64,000 nucleotides of DNA from Collinsella sp. (GTDB lineage: Bacteria > Actinomycetota > Coriobacteriia > Coriobacteriales > Coriobacteriaceae), in assembly GCA_019414055.1 (NCBI GenBank), contig DXMV01000010.1, positions 72,293-136,292 of the forward strand, read 5' to 3'. Below are positions 24,754-33,877 of the stretch, piece by piece; position 1 is the stretch's first letter, and every line of letters starts with the position of its first letter. The position numbers and the translations under genes are program-made. The notes under the pieces are model-generated. The model saw only the letters and a list, made by a program, of their open reading frames with translations, was not told where the DNA came from and made no database searches.

Positions 24754-24943
24754 ACGCGCGTGTCTGCCTACACATATCTGTGTCGTGAGCGAAATCATGT
24801 GTCCCCGTTTCGCATTGGCCCACACGGGGATTCGCAAATGACCTTATGTCGCAAAATATCAATCGAAACGAAGCAAGCCGAGGACAACCGCGGAGCCCAA
24901 GGTCTTCGAGAACACCGATCAGCCAACCCTGGAGGGACGGAAC

Positions 24944-26269
24944 ATGAAGGATAAGCTCAATATTGTGATCGTTGGCGGCGGCTCCACGTGGTGCCCTGGC
25001 ATTCTTAAAGCCCTGACCAAGCACATGGACATTCTGCCGCTGAACCGCGTGATGCTCTATGACATCGATGCCGAGCGTCAGCGTCCGATCGGCGAGTTTG
25101 GCAAGATCCTCTTCGCCGAGGAGGAGCCCGGTGTGGAGTTCGGTTACACCACCGATAAGGACGAGGCTTACACCGACGTCGACTTTGTGCTCTGCCAGAT
25201 TCGTACCGGCGGCTACGAGATGCGTAGCAAGGACGAGAAGATTCCGCTGCATATGGGAATCATCGGCCAGGAAACGGTGGGCCCTGGCGGCATGGCTTAC
25301 GGTATGCGCTCCATGCATGACATGGTTGAGATCGTCAACGACGTTCGCGCTCATAGCCCGGAGGCGTGGATTATCAACTACACCAACCCGGCTGCTATTG
25401 TGGCATATGGTCTCGAGCGCGTCCTGCCCGACGAGCATCGCGTCCTCAACATCTGCGATCAGCCCGTCAACCTCATGCGCTCTTACGGTCGCCTGCTCGG
25501 TCGCGATATGAGCAAGACGGAGCCCGTGTACTTTGGCCTCAATCACTTCGGTTGGTTCAAGCACATCTACGATGAAGAGGGCCATGACCTCGTCCCGCAG
25601 ATTAAGGAGTACACGGAGAAGAACGGCTTCCTTCCTGCCGATGCCGAGCAGCGTGACCAGTCCTGGCTTGATACCTACGCCATGGTCAAGGACATGCTCG
25701 AGGACTTCCCCGACTATCTGCCCAACACTTATCTGCAGTACTATCTGTATCCCGAGTACAAGGTCGCTCACCTCGACCCCGACTACACTCGCTCCGACGA
25801 GGTTATCAACGGTCGTGAGAAGCGCGTGTTCGCCGAGTGCGAGCGTGTTGCCAAAGTCGGCACCGCAAAGAACTCCTCGGTTGTGCAGAACGATGCTCAT
25901 GGCGATATGATCGTGGAAATCACCTCGGCCATTTATCGCAACACCAACAAGACCTTCATTGTCATCGTGCCCAACAACGGCATTATCGAGGGTATGCCCG
26001 ATGACGCCATGGTCGAGGTCGCGGCAAGCGTGGGCGCCAATGGCCCGCAGCCCTATGCTGTTGGCAAGATCGGTACCTTCTATCGCGGCCTTATGGAGAA
26101 TCAGTACGCCTATGAGCGCCTGACTGTTGAGGCTTGGATGGAGGGTTCCTACGAGAAGGCTCTGCAGGCACTCACGCTTAATCGTCTGGTCGGTGACGCC
26201 AAGAAGGCTCGCAAAGTGCTCGACAAGCTCATCGAGGCCAATAAGGATTACTGGCCGGAGCTTAAGTAG
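24944..26269 (+). CDS. malH: 6-phospho-alpha-glucosidase, GH4 family
   Basis: 441-residue GH4 enzyme, which cleaves phosphorylated disaccharides by an NAD+ and Mn2+-dependent redox mechanism. The N-terminal G-G-G-S-T-W-C-P-G binds NAD. The metal-site cysteine is in I-C-D-Q-P (~171-175), the C-D-x-P form seen in alpha-specific members such as GlvA/MalH, and the metal His follows in N-H-F-G-W. RBS GGAGGGA precedes the ATG. It lies ahead of the matching PTS permease, implying uptake and splitting of maltose-type sugars. A beta-specific enzyme cannot be fully excluded. Confidence 0.88.
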   Translation: MKDKLNIVIVGGGSTWCPGILKALTKHMDILPLNRVMLYDIDAERQRPIGEFGKILFAEEEPGVEFGYTTDKDEAYTDVDFVLCQIRTGGYEMRSKDEKIPLHMGIIGQETVGPGGMAYGMRSMHDMVEIVNDVRAHSPEAWIINYTNPAAIVAYGLERVLPDEHRVLNICDQPVNLMRSYGRLLGRDMSKTEPVYFGLNHFGWFKHIYDEEGHDLVPQIKEYTEKNGFLPADAEQRDQSWLDTYAMVKDMLEDFPDYLPNTYLQYYLYPEYKVAHLDPDYTRSDEVINGREKRVFAECERVAKVGTAKNSSVVQNDAHGDMIVEITSAIYRNTNKTFIVIVPNNGIIEGMPDDAMVEVAASVGANGPQPYAVGKIGTFYRGLMENQYAYERLTVEAWMEGSYEKALQALTLNRLVGDAKKARKVLDKLIEANKDYWPELK

Positions 26270-26298
26270 CTAGTTCCATAGCGCTTGATAACTGTTAT

Positions 26299-26337
26299 GG
26301 GGCGTGTGGGCTGTAGAGCTGCACGCCCCGTTTCTTT
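26299..26337 (+). terminator. Intra-operon hairpin between GH4 and PTS genes
   Basis: GGGGCGTG/CACGCCCC stem followed by GTTTCTTT, ending 15 bp before the PTS start. Weak terminator that may lower permease transcription relative to the glucosidase, or act as an RNA processing/stability site. Confidence 0.5.
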
Positions 26338-26351
26338 AAGAGGGGTATCCC

Positions 26352-27914
26352 ATGAACAAAGATGAGCTGCTGGCAAAGTTCCAGCGCCTGGGCAAAGTCC
26401 TCATGACGCCTGTCTTGATTCTGCCAATCGCCGGCATCCTTCAGGGCTTTGGCAATGCCTTTACCAGCCCCACCCTTACGGCAGCTGTTCCCTGGCTTGC
26501 TGCTCCGGGCTTTGCGATTTTCTTTTCGATTCTCAAGGCCGCAGCCGGCATCGTCATGAACAACATTCCGGTTATCTTCTCGATTTGTCTCGCCTATGGC
26601 TTCGCCAAGTCCGAGAAGGCTACCGCGGCGCTTTGTGGCTTTTTGGGCTACATGTGCATGAATTCCGTGATGGGCACGTTCCTTACGGCGACTGGCGTTA
26701 TCGATCCCGCGAATCTTACGACGGGCCAGAGTACGATCCTCGGTATCACCACGCTCGACACTGGCGTTATCGGCGGTCTTCTGGTGGGCGCAATCGTCGC
26801 ATGGTTGCATAACCGTTACTACAAGATTGAGCTGCCTGCCGTGTTCTCCATCTTCAACGGCACGCGCTTTATCCCGGCGGTGACGCTGCTCTCATGCAGC
26901 ATCCTCGCATTGGTCATGTCCTTTGTTTTCCCGTTTATTCAGAACGCTCTCGGTGCGCTGTCCGAGTTCATCAAGACTACGGGTGCCTTTGGTGCATTTG
27001 TCTACGGCGCCGGCGAGCGCATGCTCCTGCCTTTTGGCCTGCATCACTTTGTCTATTTGCCGTTCTTCTTCACGTCGCTCGGTGGCGTCGAGACCATCGA
27101 CGGCCAGACTGTTCAGGGCGCTATCAATATCTACAACGCGATCCTGGGCTCTCCCAGCACGCCGTTTAACATCGAGGTCAGCCGTTTTGTCATGAACGGC
27201 AAGGTTATCTTCGCCATGTTCGGCCTGCCTGGCGCTGCACTCGCCTTCTACAAGACGGCGCTTCCCAAGAATAAGAAGAAGACCGCAGCGCTCATGATTG
27301 CCATCGTGGTGCCTTGCATCCTCTCCGGCATTACCGAGCCGCTCGAGTACTCCTTCCTGTTTATCGCGCCCATCCTCTACGTGTTCCACGCTCTCATGGC
27401 TGGTCTTGCCTATGCGCTGACCTATATCCTGCAGTTCAACGTGGCCGGTTCCGCGTCCTTCGGCGGCCCGCTCCTGTCGTTAATCTTTAACGGCATTATG
27501 GGTGCAGCCAAGGGCTCCAACTGGCAGGTTATCCTGTTCCTCGGCCCCATCTACTTCGTGGTGTACTACTTCGTCTTCAAGTTCATCATTCTTAAGAAGG
27601 ACCTTAAGACTCCCGGCCGCGAGGAAGAGTCCGACGATGAGGCCGCAAAGGCTCCCAAGACTGTGATCAGCGACCTCATTCCCGCCATCGTTGAGGCAGT
27701 GGGCGGCGACAACAATATTAAGTCTGTCGAGGCCTGCTTCACCCGTCTGCGCATCCAGCTCAATGACTGTGACAAGGTGGTTGACGACGCCGAGTTTACC
27801 GAAAAGCTCGAAGCGCGTGGCATCGTGCATGTCAACGGCGGTGTGCAGATTGTCTACGGCAACATGGCATCTAACTACGCGACTCAGATGCGCGAGCTGC
27901 TGGGTATGGAGTAA
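26352..27914 (+). CDS. PTS alpha-glucoside transporter, EIICB
   Basis: 520-residue glucose-superfamily PTS permease. EIIC membrane domain (~1-410, about ten helices, with G-A-G-E-R-M-L-L-P-F-G-L-H-H) and a C-terminal EIIB domain (~435-520) with the phosphorylated cysteine in E-A-C-F-T-R-L-R. It imports an alpha-glucoside while phosphorylating it for the adjacent GH4 enzyme. There is no EIIA domain here, so a shared EIIA from elsewhere must supply phosphate. Confidence 0.9.
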   Translation: MNKDELLAKFQRLGKVLMTPVLILPIAGILQGFGNAFTSPTLTAAVPWLAAPGFAIFFSILKAAAGIVMNNIPVIFSICLAYGFAKSEKATAALCGFLGYMCMNSVMGTFLTATGVIDPANLTTGQSTILGITTLDTGVIGGLLVGAIVAWLHNRYYKIELPAVFSIFNGTRFIPAVTLLSCSILALVMSFVFPFIQNALGALSEFIKTTGAFGAFVYGAGERMLLPFGLHHFVYLPFFFTSLGGVETIDGQTVQGAINIYNAILGSPSTPFNIEVSRFVMNGKVIFAMFGLPGAALAFYKTALPKNKKKTAALMIAIVVPCILSGITEPLEYSFLFIAPILYVFHALMAGLAYALTYILQFNVAGSASFGGPLLSLIFNGIMGAAKGSNWQVILFLGPIYFVVYYFVFKFIILKKDLKTPGREEESDDEAAKAPKTVISDLIPAIVEAVGGDNNIKSVEACFTRLRIQLNDCDKVVDDAEFTEKLEARGIVHVNGGVQIVYGNMASNYATQMRELLGME

Positions 27915-27944
27915 ACGACTCACATATCTATAAAATCCGGGATA

Positions 27945-27985
27945 AAAGGCGGCGGCAGACAATGCGTCTGCCGCCGCCTTTGAGT
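27945..27985 (+). terminator. Terminator of the GH4-PTS operon
   Basis: AAAGGCGGCGGCAGAC / GTCTGCCGCCGCCTTT, perfect 16-bp stem with a 5-nt loop, 30 bp after the PTS stop. Confidence 0.85.
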
Positions 27986-27997
27986 TGCTCCACGCGC

Positions 27998-28057
27998 ATT
28001 TCGTGTATTTGAAATACACGAAATCGTAGAAAAGCGTGTATCTGAAATACACGAAAT
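27998..28057. repeat. Double palindrome CGTGTAT/ATACACG
   Basis: ATTTCGTGTATT-tga-AATACACGAAAT (12-bp perfect arms), then CGAAATCG-TA-GAAAAGCG, then a second CGTGTAT/ATACACG hairpin. The middle segment resembles the loop of the palindrome at 30536-30600. Confidence 0.75.
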
Positions 28058-28144
28058 TGCACTGCAGGAGCTTGCAGGCGGATAAACACTACTAGTATGG
28101 GACGGTTTTCACTGGTTGCTCGCCACCTTGGGCTGTGTTCGTCC

Positions 28145-29398
28145 CTATGCCTGCATCCGGGGCTGTGCTGATTGACGACGGCGCTCCCAGCGAGCCAACT
28201 TAATCGTCACCAGCGTAAGCGCCCAGGCCACAAGCGAGAACGCGGCGCCCACGGCGCCCACGTACGCAATTCCAACTCTGCTTACCACGGCTCCGCCTAC
28301 CGCGGTGCCAAACGAGATGCCTACGTTAAACGCCATGGGCTCAACCGAACTTGCGAGTACCATCGACTTGGGATGGCGGCTGCGTGCCACGTCCATAAAG
28401 TGCGTGATGCACGACACCGAGAACAGGTACATGAGCAACGCCAAGCTAAAGACAAAGACCAGCGCGAGCGGCATGGTGCCGCCCACGGCAAACAACCCGA
28501 GTAACGCCGCAGCCTGCAGTACAAACGTCACAAGCAGTGCTTTCATGCCAAAACGCGCGTCGATCCATCCGCCCAAGATGTTCGAGATCAGGCAGAACAC
28601 GCCGTAGGTCATAAGCGTGGTACTGGCTTCGACCGTGCCCATGCCCAGCACCTGCTCCAGATAGGGCGTCACGTAGCCGTAGAATACGTAGACCGACCCC
28701 ACGCCAAACAAAAAGATGAGCATGCCGGTGATGATGCTCGGCTCGCGCAGCAGACCTGCCTGCTCGCGAAAGGTGGCAGGCTCGTCGGTTTGCCCAGCGC
28801 GCGGCATAAACGCCACGAGCGCTCCGCAGATCAGAACGGCAAAGGTCAGCGTGCCGTACATGGCCACGTGCCAGTCGAGCGTGTCGGCCACGAACTTGCC
28901 AATCGAAGTGACAAAGACCATTGCCACGGAAAACGCACCATATACCACCGAGATGGCAAGCGAAGTTTGCTGCGGGGACAGCAGCTCGGGGATGTACGTC
29001 ACGCCCACGGCGAGCAGTGCGCCCGAGACGGAACCCAGGATGATGCGCGAGATAAAGAGCACCTGGAAGTTGGGCGCTAGTGCCATGACCAGGTTGCCGA
29101 GCACAAAGACGATGCTATAGCACACGAGCAGCTGATAGCGTCGAAAGCGCCCCGTGCTGAGCGCGAGCACCGGCGTCGCGATAGCGTAGACCAGTGCAAA
29201 CACGCTGATGAGCTGGCCCGCTGTGGCAAGCGATACGCCGAGTTCCGTCGCCAAGTCACTTTCGATACCGATGACCACGAACTCGGAGCAGCCGAGTGAG
29301 AATCCCAACAGCACGAGCAGCGCCAGGCAGAGCTTGGTGCGCGCGGGGGAGAGCGCGGTGGCGGTTGATTTACTTTTAGACGTGGTTGCGGCGGTCAA
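28145..29398 (-). CDS. MFS transporter, AraJ/DHA1-like
   Basis: About 417 residues, 12 hydrophobic helices, with a sugar-efflux/AraJ-like pattern (G-F-S-L-G-C-S-E-F near helix 1, S-T-G-R-F-R-R-Y in the 2-3 loop). No ATG is available; the TTG at 29398 was chosen because GGAG lies 8 nt before it, and a further TTG at 29446 has no ribosome site. It is divergent from the LpdD-Idi fusion gene, so it might export a product of that pathway, but nothing in the sequence proves this. Confidence 0.75.
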   Translation of the reverse strand: MTAATTSKSKSTATALSPARTKLCLALLVLLGFSLGCSEFVVIGIESDLATELGVSLATAGQLISVFALVYAIATPVLALSTGRFRRYQLLVCYSIVFVLGNLVMALAPNFQVLFISRIILGSVSGALLAVGVTYIPELLSPQQTSLAISVVYGAFSVAMVFVTSIGKFVADTLDWHVAMYGTLTFAVLICGALVAFMPRAGQTDEPATFREQAGLLREPSIITGMLIFLFGVGSVYVFYGYVTPYLEQVLGMGTVEASTTLMTYGVFCLISNILGGWIDARFGMKALLVTFVLQAAALLGLFAVGGTMPLALVFVFSLALLMYLFSVSCITHFMDVARSRHPKSMVLASSVEPMAFNVGISFGTAVGGAVVSRVGIAYVGAVGAAFSLVAWALTLVTIKLARWERRRQSAQPRMQA

Positions 29399-29479
29399 GG
29401 TTGTCACTCCAATGTCGCATGAATAAGCGGGATTCAATCCCTGCAACTCTAACAGAATGTGTCAGGTGCCTGCCCCCCT

Positions 29480-29519
29480 TTGTCGCAGGCTGCGCTTGCC
29501 TGTATAGTCGCAATACAGG
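29480..29519 (+). promoter_or_regulatory. Promoter with overlapping palindromic operator before the LpdD-Idi gene
   Basis: TTGTCG-17 bp-TATAGT (29480-29508). The -10 lies inside CCTGTAT-N7-ATACAGG (29499-29519), a perfect 7-7-7 inverted repeat, so a bound repressor would block the promoter. Confidence 0.55.
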
Positions 29520-29560
29520 TGAAAATGGTCTCAGGTACATCGCGGGCGACAGGAGATCCC

Positions 29561-30508
29561 ATGGGTATGCACACGACAAAGGTTGCAGTGGGCGAGGGCA
29601 AGTTTGCGCTCGAGGCCCAGCTGACGGTGACGCCGCGAGGCATGGCAGTGTACGCCTGCTCGCCGGAGTTTGCGCACCTGGGTGCCACGGCGCAGGCCAT
29701 TCCGCGTCCCGAGCCCGGCCGCACGGCGACGGTGAGCATCCTGGCCGTTCCGTGCCATCGAGACGAGATTCCAGCGCACGATATCGCGGCGGCGTTGGCC
29801 ACGCGCTTTGGCGTGCCGGTGGTTGCAAGCACAGGTTTTCATGTTGAACAGGCGAGCGGGGACGACCTGCAGCGCGTACTCGACACCACCAAGGAGCTCA
29901 CCGCCGCGCTCGAGAAAGCCGCCACGCGCATCCTGCGCGCCGGCTGGGATGAGGGCGGCGCGGGCGCCGAGGTCGTGGCGGTCGATGCCGCGACCGGCGA
30001 GACGCTCGGCCACGTCGACCGCATCGAGGCCCATACCGGCGAGGGCATCCTGCATCAGGCATTTCTAACGCTTCTGGTCGAGGGCCGGGGCGAAGACGCG
30101 CGTCTGCTGCTCTGTCGCCGCAGTCCGCTCAAGCGCCTGTGGGGCGGGGTGCTGGCCGATAGCTGCGCCGGCCATCCGCTCCCCGGGGAAGACGTCGCGG
30201 CCGCCACGGCGCGCCGCATCAACGAAGAGCTTGGCATTACGCGCGATCCCGATCAGCTCAAGCACCTCGGACACGTGGTGTACCGTGAGGACCACGGCGA
30301 CGGCCGCTGCGAGTGCGAATGGTGCGAGGTGTTCGCAGCCCATGTTGAGCCGGGCGAGCTATGCATCAACCAAGAGGAGATCTCGGAGGTGCGCCGCGTG
30401 GCCCCGTCCGAGCTCGACGGCTACCTGCAGGGTCGCCCCGAGCAGCTGGCCCCCTGGCTCCGCGAGGCACTCAGCGACCCATCCATCCGTACGGCCCTCG
30501 CTATGTAA
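29561..30508 (+). CDS. idi: LpdD-like prenyl-flavin chaperone domain fused to type I IPP isomerase
   Basis: 315-residue two-domain protein. Residues ~10-118 match the LpdD-type small subunit of UbiD decarboxylases (H-L-G-A-T-A-Q-A-I-P-R-P, then V-P-C-H-R-D-E and V-V-A-S-T-G-F-H-V-E). Residues ~150-315 are a Nudix-fold type I isopentenyl-diphosphate isomerase: His165 in I-L-H-Q-A-F, catalytic Cys202 in S-C-A-G-H-P, catalytic Glu253 in E-W-C-E-V-F, and the R-R-I-N-E-E-L-G helix. The isomerase makes DMAPP, from which UbiX prepares its prenyl donor. The transporter, ubiD and ubiX genes follow on the same strand. AGGAG precedes the ATG. The fusion directly links prenyl supply to prFMN handling (inference). 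Confidence 0.82.
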   Translation: MGMHTTKVAVGEGKFALEAQLTVTPRGMAVYACSPEFAHLGATAQAIPRPEPGRTATVSILAVPCHRDEIPAHDIAAALATRFGVPVVASTGFHVEQASGDDLQRVLDTTKELTAALEKAATRILRAGWDEGGAGAEVVAVDAATGETLGHVDRIEAHTGEGILHQAFLTLLVEGRGEDARLLLCRRSPLKRLWGGVLADSCAGHPLPGEDVAAATARRINEELGITRDPDQLKHLGHVVYREDHGDGRCECEWCEVFAAHVEPGELCINQEEISEVRRVAPSELDGYLQGRPEQLAPWLREALSDPSIRTALAM

Positions 30509-30532
30509 CAAAGGTACAGTCCCTTTGCCATA
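30502..30532. repeat. GACAAAGGGAC palindrome, copy 4 (degenerate)
   Basis: AACAAAGGTACAGTCCCTTTG core overlapping the stop of the LpdD-Idi gene; the outer arms no longer pair fully. Confidence 0.55.
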
Positions 30533-30535
30533 TCC

Positions 30536-30600
30536 AAACCGTCACAACATTCGATGAAAATCTCGAAATCGAGGAAAAGCGTCGAATGTTGTGACGGTTT
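30536..30600. repeat. Long palindrome with 19-bp perfect arms
   Basis: AAACCGTCACAACATTCGA and its exact reverse complement around a 27-nt loop with an inner CTCGA/TCGAG hairpin and CGAAATCGAGGAAAAGCG. It separates the fusion gene from the transporter gene, which starts ~150 bp further on. Confidence 0.8.
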
Positions 30601-30751
30601 TTGCCCAGAGGATCGCTTCTCATCCAAAAATCCCGCTTGACTGTATTGCAACAACACAGCGCAACGTAAGGGGTGTCCGATAACGGGCGCCCCTTTTTAA
30701 GTGGCAACGTGGCTGCGAATCCGGAGCGCCCCCAACAAGAAAGGTGGGGAG

Positions 30752-32209
30752 ATGGAAGCGGAAAAGAAGGCGTTTAAGATCACCAAGCGCGAAATTGGCT
30801 TTGTGCTGGGTATCATTGTCTTTTTGCTGGTGAAGTTTCTTCCTTTGGCGGAGCTGAGCTCGACGGTCGAGCTTACGGTCGGCGGTCAGACCTGTCTGGC
30901 GTTGACGCTCGCCACGGTGGTGTTCTGGGCGTGTGGCGTGGCACAGCCGGGCTTTGTGGGCCTGCTCTACTGCGCGCTGCTCGTTCTGTTCAAGGTGTGC
31001 GTGGACGACACGGGCGCCGCGAGCATCTCGGCGACGGTCGCCTCCACGTTTAGCTCGTGGACCAAAGCTACCATGTGGCTCGTCATCGGCGCCTACCTCA
31101 TCGCCAGCGCGGTCAAGGAGTCGGGGCTGGGCGAGCGCATCGCCTATGCGTTTATGCTCAAGTTCGTGCGCGACGCCAAGTCGCTCATCATCTCGATCTT
31201 CGCGCTCACCTTTGTGCTGTCGCTGCTGATCCCGCACCCGTTTCCCCGCGCCTTCCTCATCCTCGCCGTCGTCTCGGTCATCGCCGAGTCCGCCGGCTAC
31301 GGGGACGACGACAAGGGTAAGCTCGGCTTCCTCGTGTTTGCCGCTGCCGCCCCGGGTTCCATGTTCTTCCTGACGGGCGACTCCACGCTCAACCCGCTCG
31401 TTGCGCAGTACAGCGTCGAGGCCGGCGGCATGAGCCCGTCCTTTATCGACTGGTTCCTGTACATGAGCGTGCCCATGCTGGTCGCGCTGCTGTGCACCCT
31501 GTTCTTGGGCCTCTTCCTCTTTAAGCCCAGCAAGGAGCTCGTCTACGATCGCGAGCAGATCGTGGCCAAGCAGGCCGCACTCGGCAAGCTCTCCGTCAAG
31601 GAGATCCGCACCATCGTGTGGCTTGTCATCGCCATCGCGCTGTGGCTCACCGTCTCGGGCGATTACATCGGCTGGGTGACGCTTGCCATCGGCGTCGCGC
31701 TCGCCATGCCCATCATCGGCGAGGTCCTTACCCCCGCCAGCTGGAACGCTGTCGACATCAAGTCCCTCATGTTCCTGACGGCCGCCATGGCCGTGGGTTC
31801 CGTGGGCGGTGCCACCGGCATGAACGCCTGGATCGCCGATGTCGTGCTTCCCAGCTCCGTGCCCGAGAACATCTTCCTGTTCGCCCTGCTTGTCGCCGCA
31901 CTCTCCATGATCATCCACATGTTCATGGGTTCGGTCATGGCCGTGCTCGGCGTGTGCGTGCCGGCGTTCATCAGCTTCGCGGCCGGCTCCAGCGTGAGCC
32001 CGCTCGCCGTGGCGCTCATCGTCTTCACGTCCATCAACATCCACTACATCCTGCCGTTCCATAACCTGCCGATCCTTATCGGCGAAGGCAAGGACGCCGG
32101 CGGCTACACCTCCAAAGAGGCCATGCGCATGGGCATTCCCCTCACCGCGGTCGTCTTTATCGTCGTGTTGGTCGAGGCCGCCTGGTTCCACCTCTTTGGC
32201 CTGATGTAA
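30752..32209 (+). CDS. DASS/SLC13-type anion transporter
   Basis: 485 residues with about 12 hydrophobic segments of the divalent anion:Na+ symporter (SLC13/ArsB-like) fold, including G-G-A-T-G-M-N-A-W in the second half. Members import di- and monocarboxylates. AAGGTGGGGAG precedes the ATG at 30752; an upstream start has no ribosome site. It lies directly before ubiD and ubiX, so it probably takes up the acid that UbiD decarboxylates. Confidence 0.8.
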   Translation: MEAEKKAFKITKREIGFVLGIIVFLLVKFLPLAELSSTVELTVGGQTCLALTLATVVFWACGVAQPGFVGLLYCALLVLFKVCVDDTGAASISATVASTFSSWTKATMWLVIGAYLIASAVKESGLGERIAYAFMLKFVRDAKSLIISIFALTFVLSLLIPHPFPRAFLILAVVSVIAESAGYGDDDKGKLGFLVFAAAAPGSMFFLTGDSTLNPLVAQYSVEAGGMSPSFIDWFLYMSVPMLVALLCTLFLGLFLFKPSKELVYDREQIVAKQAALGKLSVKEIRTIVWLVIAIALWLTVSGDYIGWVTLAIGVALAMPIIGEVLTPASWNAVDIKSLMFLTAAMAVGSVGGATGMNAWIADVVLPSSVPENIFLFALLVAALSMIIHMFMGSVMAVLGVCVPAFISFAAGSSVSPLAVALIVFTSINIHYILPFHNLPILIGEGKDAGGYTSKEAMRMGIPLTAVVFIVVLVEAAWFHLFGLM

Positions 32210-32352
32210 ACGGTCGAACGCTTGGGCTGTAAGCAGCCGAGTGCTCGAACCGCAAGTGCCCGAGCGCCCCATCCATGAGCGCCGTGGCCCCACTACGTTC
32301 CCCAGCCCGGCGGCACTCCCGCCGCCGGGCACTCTCCCGAAAGGAGCACGCT

Positions 32353-33840
32353 ATGTCCACTACCGATGCTTCCCAGATCCACGACCTGCGCTCCGCACTC
32401 GACTTTTTGCGCGAGATGTCGGGCCAGCTGCTCGAGACCGACACCCAGGTCGATCCCGATGCCGAGGTCTCGGGCGTCTATCGCCACGTGGGTGCCGGCG
32501 GCACCGTTATGCGTCCGACTAAAGAGGGTCCGGCGATGGTCTTCAACAACGTCAAGGGCTTTGACGATGCCAAGGTCTGCATCGGCATGCTTGCCAGCCG
32601 CAAGCGCGTTGCCGCCCTGCTCGACCTCGACGAGGAGTACCTGGGCCTCGAGATTGGTAAACGCTTCGAGAACCTGATCGCGCCTAAGCAGATCGCCGAG
32701 GGCGCGCACGTCGACTGCCAGGAGGTCGTGCACAAGGCGACCGACGAGGGCTTTGACCTGCGCAAGATCGTCCCCGCTCCCACCAACACGCCCGTCGACG
32801 GCGGCCCCTACATCACCATGGGCCTCGCCTACGGCACGAGCCCCGACGGCTCCCAGTCCGACGTGACCATCCACCGCTTCTCCTGCGTCGACAAGGACAA
32901 GCTCGCCATGTGGATCACCCCCGGCAGCCGTCACCTGGGCGCATTCTTTGACGAGTACTGTCAGCGCGGCGAGGACATGCCCATCTCCATCTCCATTGGC
33001 CTGGACCCCGCCGTGTACATGTGCTGCGGCTTCGAGGCTCCCACCACGCCGCTCGGTTTCAACGAGTTACAGATCGCCGGCGCCCTGCGCGGCCACGCCG
33101 TCGAGCTTGCCGACTGCGTCACCGTTCCGCAGAAGTGCATCGCCAATGCCGAGTACGTGCTCGAGGGCTACCTCATGCACGACGAGACCATCAATGAGGA
33201 CGTCAACGGCCACGGCTACGCCATGCCCGAGTTCCCCGGCTACACCGGCGGCGCCAAGGTCTGCCCGGTGATCAAGATCACCGCCGTCACCACGCGTGTC
33301 AATCCCATCATGGAGAGCTGCATCGGCCCCTCGCACGAGCACGTTTCCATGGCCGGCATCCCCACCGAGGCATCCATCTACAAGATGGTCGAGACCGCCA
33401 TCCCGGGCCGTCTGCTCAACGTCCACGCTGCCCCCTGCGGCGGCGGCAAGTTCGTTGCCATCATGCAGTTTAAGAAGTCGAGCAAAAATGACGAGGGCCG
33501 TCAGCGCAACGCCGCCATGCTCGCCTTCTCGGCATTCTCCGAGCTCAAGCATGTGATTCTGGTCGACGAGGACGTTGACATCTTCGACATGAGCGACGTG
33601 ATGTGGGCCATGACCACGCGCTTCCAGGCCGACGTGGACCTCATCACCATTCCCGGCTGCCACTGCCACGTGCTCGACCCGTCCAACGATCCCGCGTTCG
33701 ATCCCACGATCCGCGAGCACGGTATCGCCTGCAAGGCCATCTTCGACTGCACGGTCCCGTTCGACCTCAAGAAGAACTTCATCCGCTCGCAGTTCATGGA
33801 GATCGACCGTGACAAGTGGGCCGCGGAGCTCGCTTTCTAG
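32353..33840 (+). CDS. UbiD family decarboxylase (prFMN-dependent)
   Basis: 495-residue UbiD-fold enzyme; length and sequence are close to hydroxyarylic-acid decarboxylases such as gallate decarboxylase LpdC. Visible family features: Y-I-T-M-G-L and T-I-H-R-F (Arg175) around the prenyl-FMN and metal site, then A-N-A-E-Y-V-L-E-G (264-272) with the conserved acidic residues. ATG chosen after AAGGAG. ubiX follows 37 bp downstream. It removes CO2 from an aromatic or alpha,beta-unsaturated acid using the UbiX-made cofactor; the substrate cannot be read from sequence. Confidence 0.88.
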   Translation: MSTTDASQIHDLRSALDFLREMSGQLLETDTQVDPDAEVSGVYRHVGAGGTVMRPTKEGPAMVFNNVKGFDDAKVCIGMLASRKRVAALLDLDEEYLGLEIGKRFENLIAPKQIAEGAHVDCQEVVHKATDEGFDLRKIVPAPTNTPVDGGPYITMGLAYGTSPDGSQSDVTIHRFSCVDKDKLAMWITPGSRHLGAFFDEYCQRGEDMPISISIGLDPAVYMCCGFEAPTTPLGFNELQIAGALRGHAVELADCVTVPQKCIANAEYVLEGYLMHDETINEDVNGHGYAMPEFPGYTGGAKVCPVIKITAVTTRVNPIMESCIGPSHEHVSMAGIPTEASIYKMVETAIPGRLLNVHAAPCGGGKFVAIMQFKKSSKNDEGRQRNAAMLAFSAFSELKHVILVDEDVDIFDMSDVMWAMTTRFQADVDLITIPGCHCHVLDPSNDPAFDPTIREHGIACKAIFDCTVPFDLKKNFIRSQFMEIDRDKWAAELAF

Positions 33841-33877
33841 TAAGTAACCCTGCCGAGTAACTAAGTAAGGAGTTGTC

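Noticed and set aside
27998..28057. CRISPR-like array
   Set aside because: Only two palindromic units, unequal spacing, no spacers and no cas genes in the window.
29461..29490. Further GACAAAGGGAC copy upstream of the LpdD-Idi gene
   Set aside because: Only the half CCCTTTGTCGCA is present with no matching arm; it overlaps the predicted -35 and is better explained as promoter DNA.
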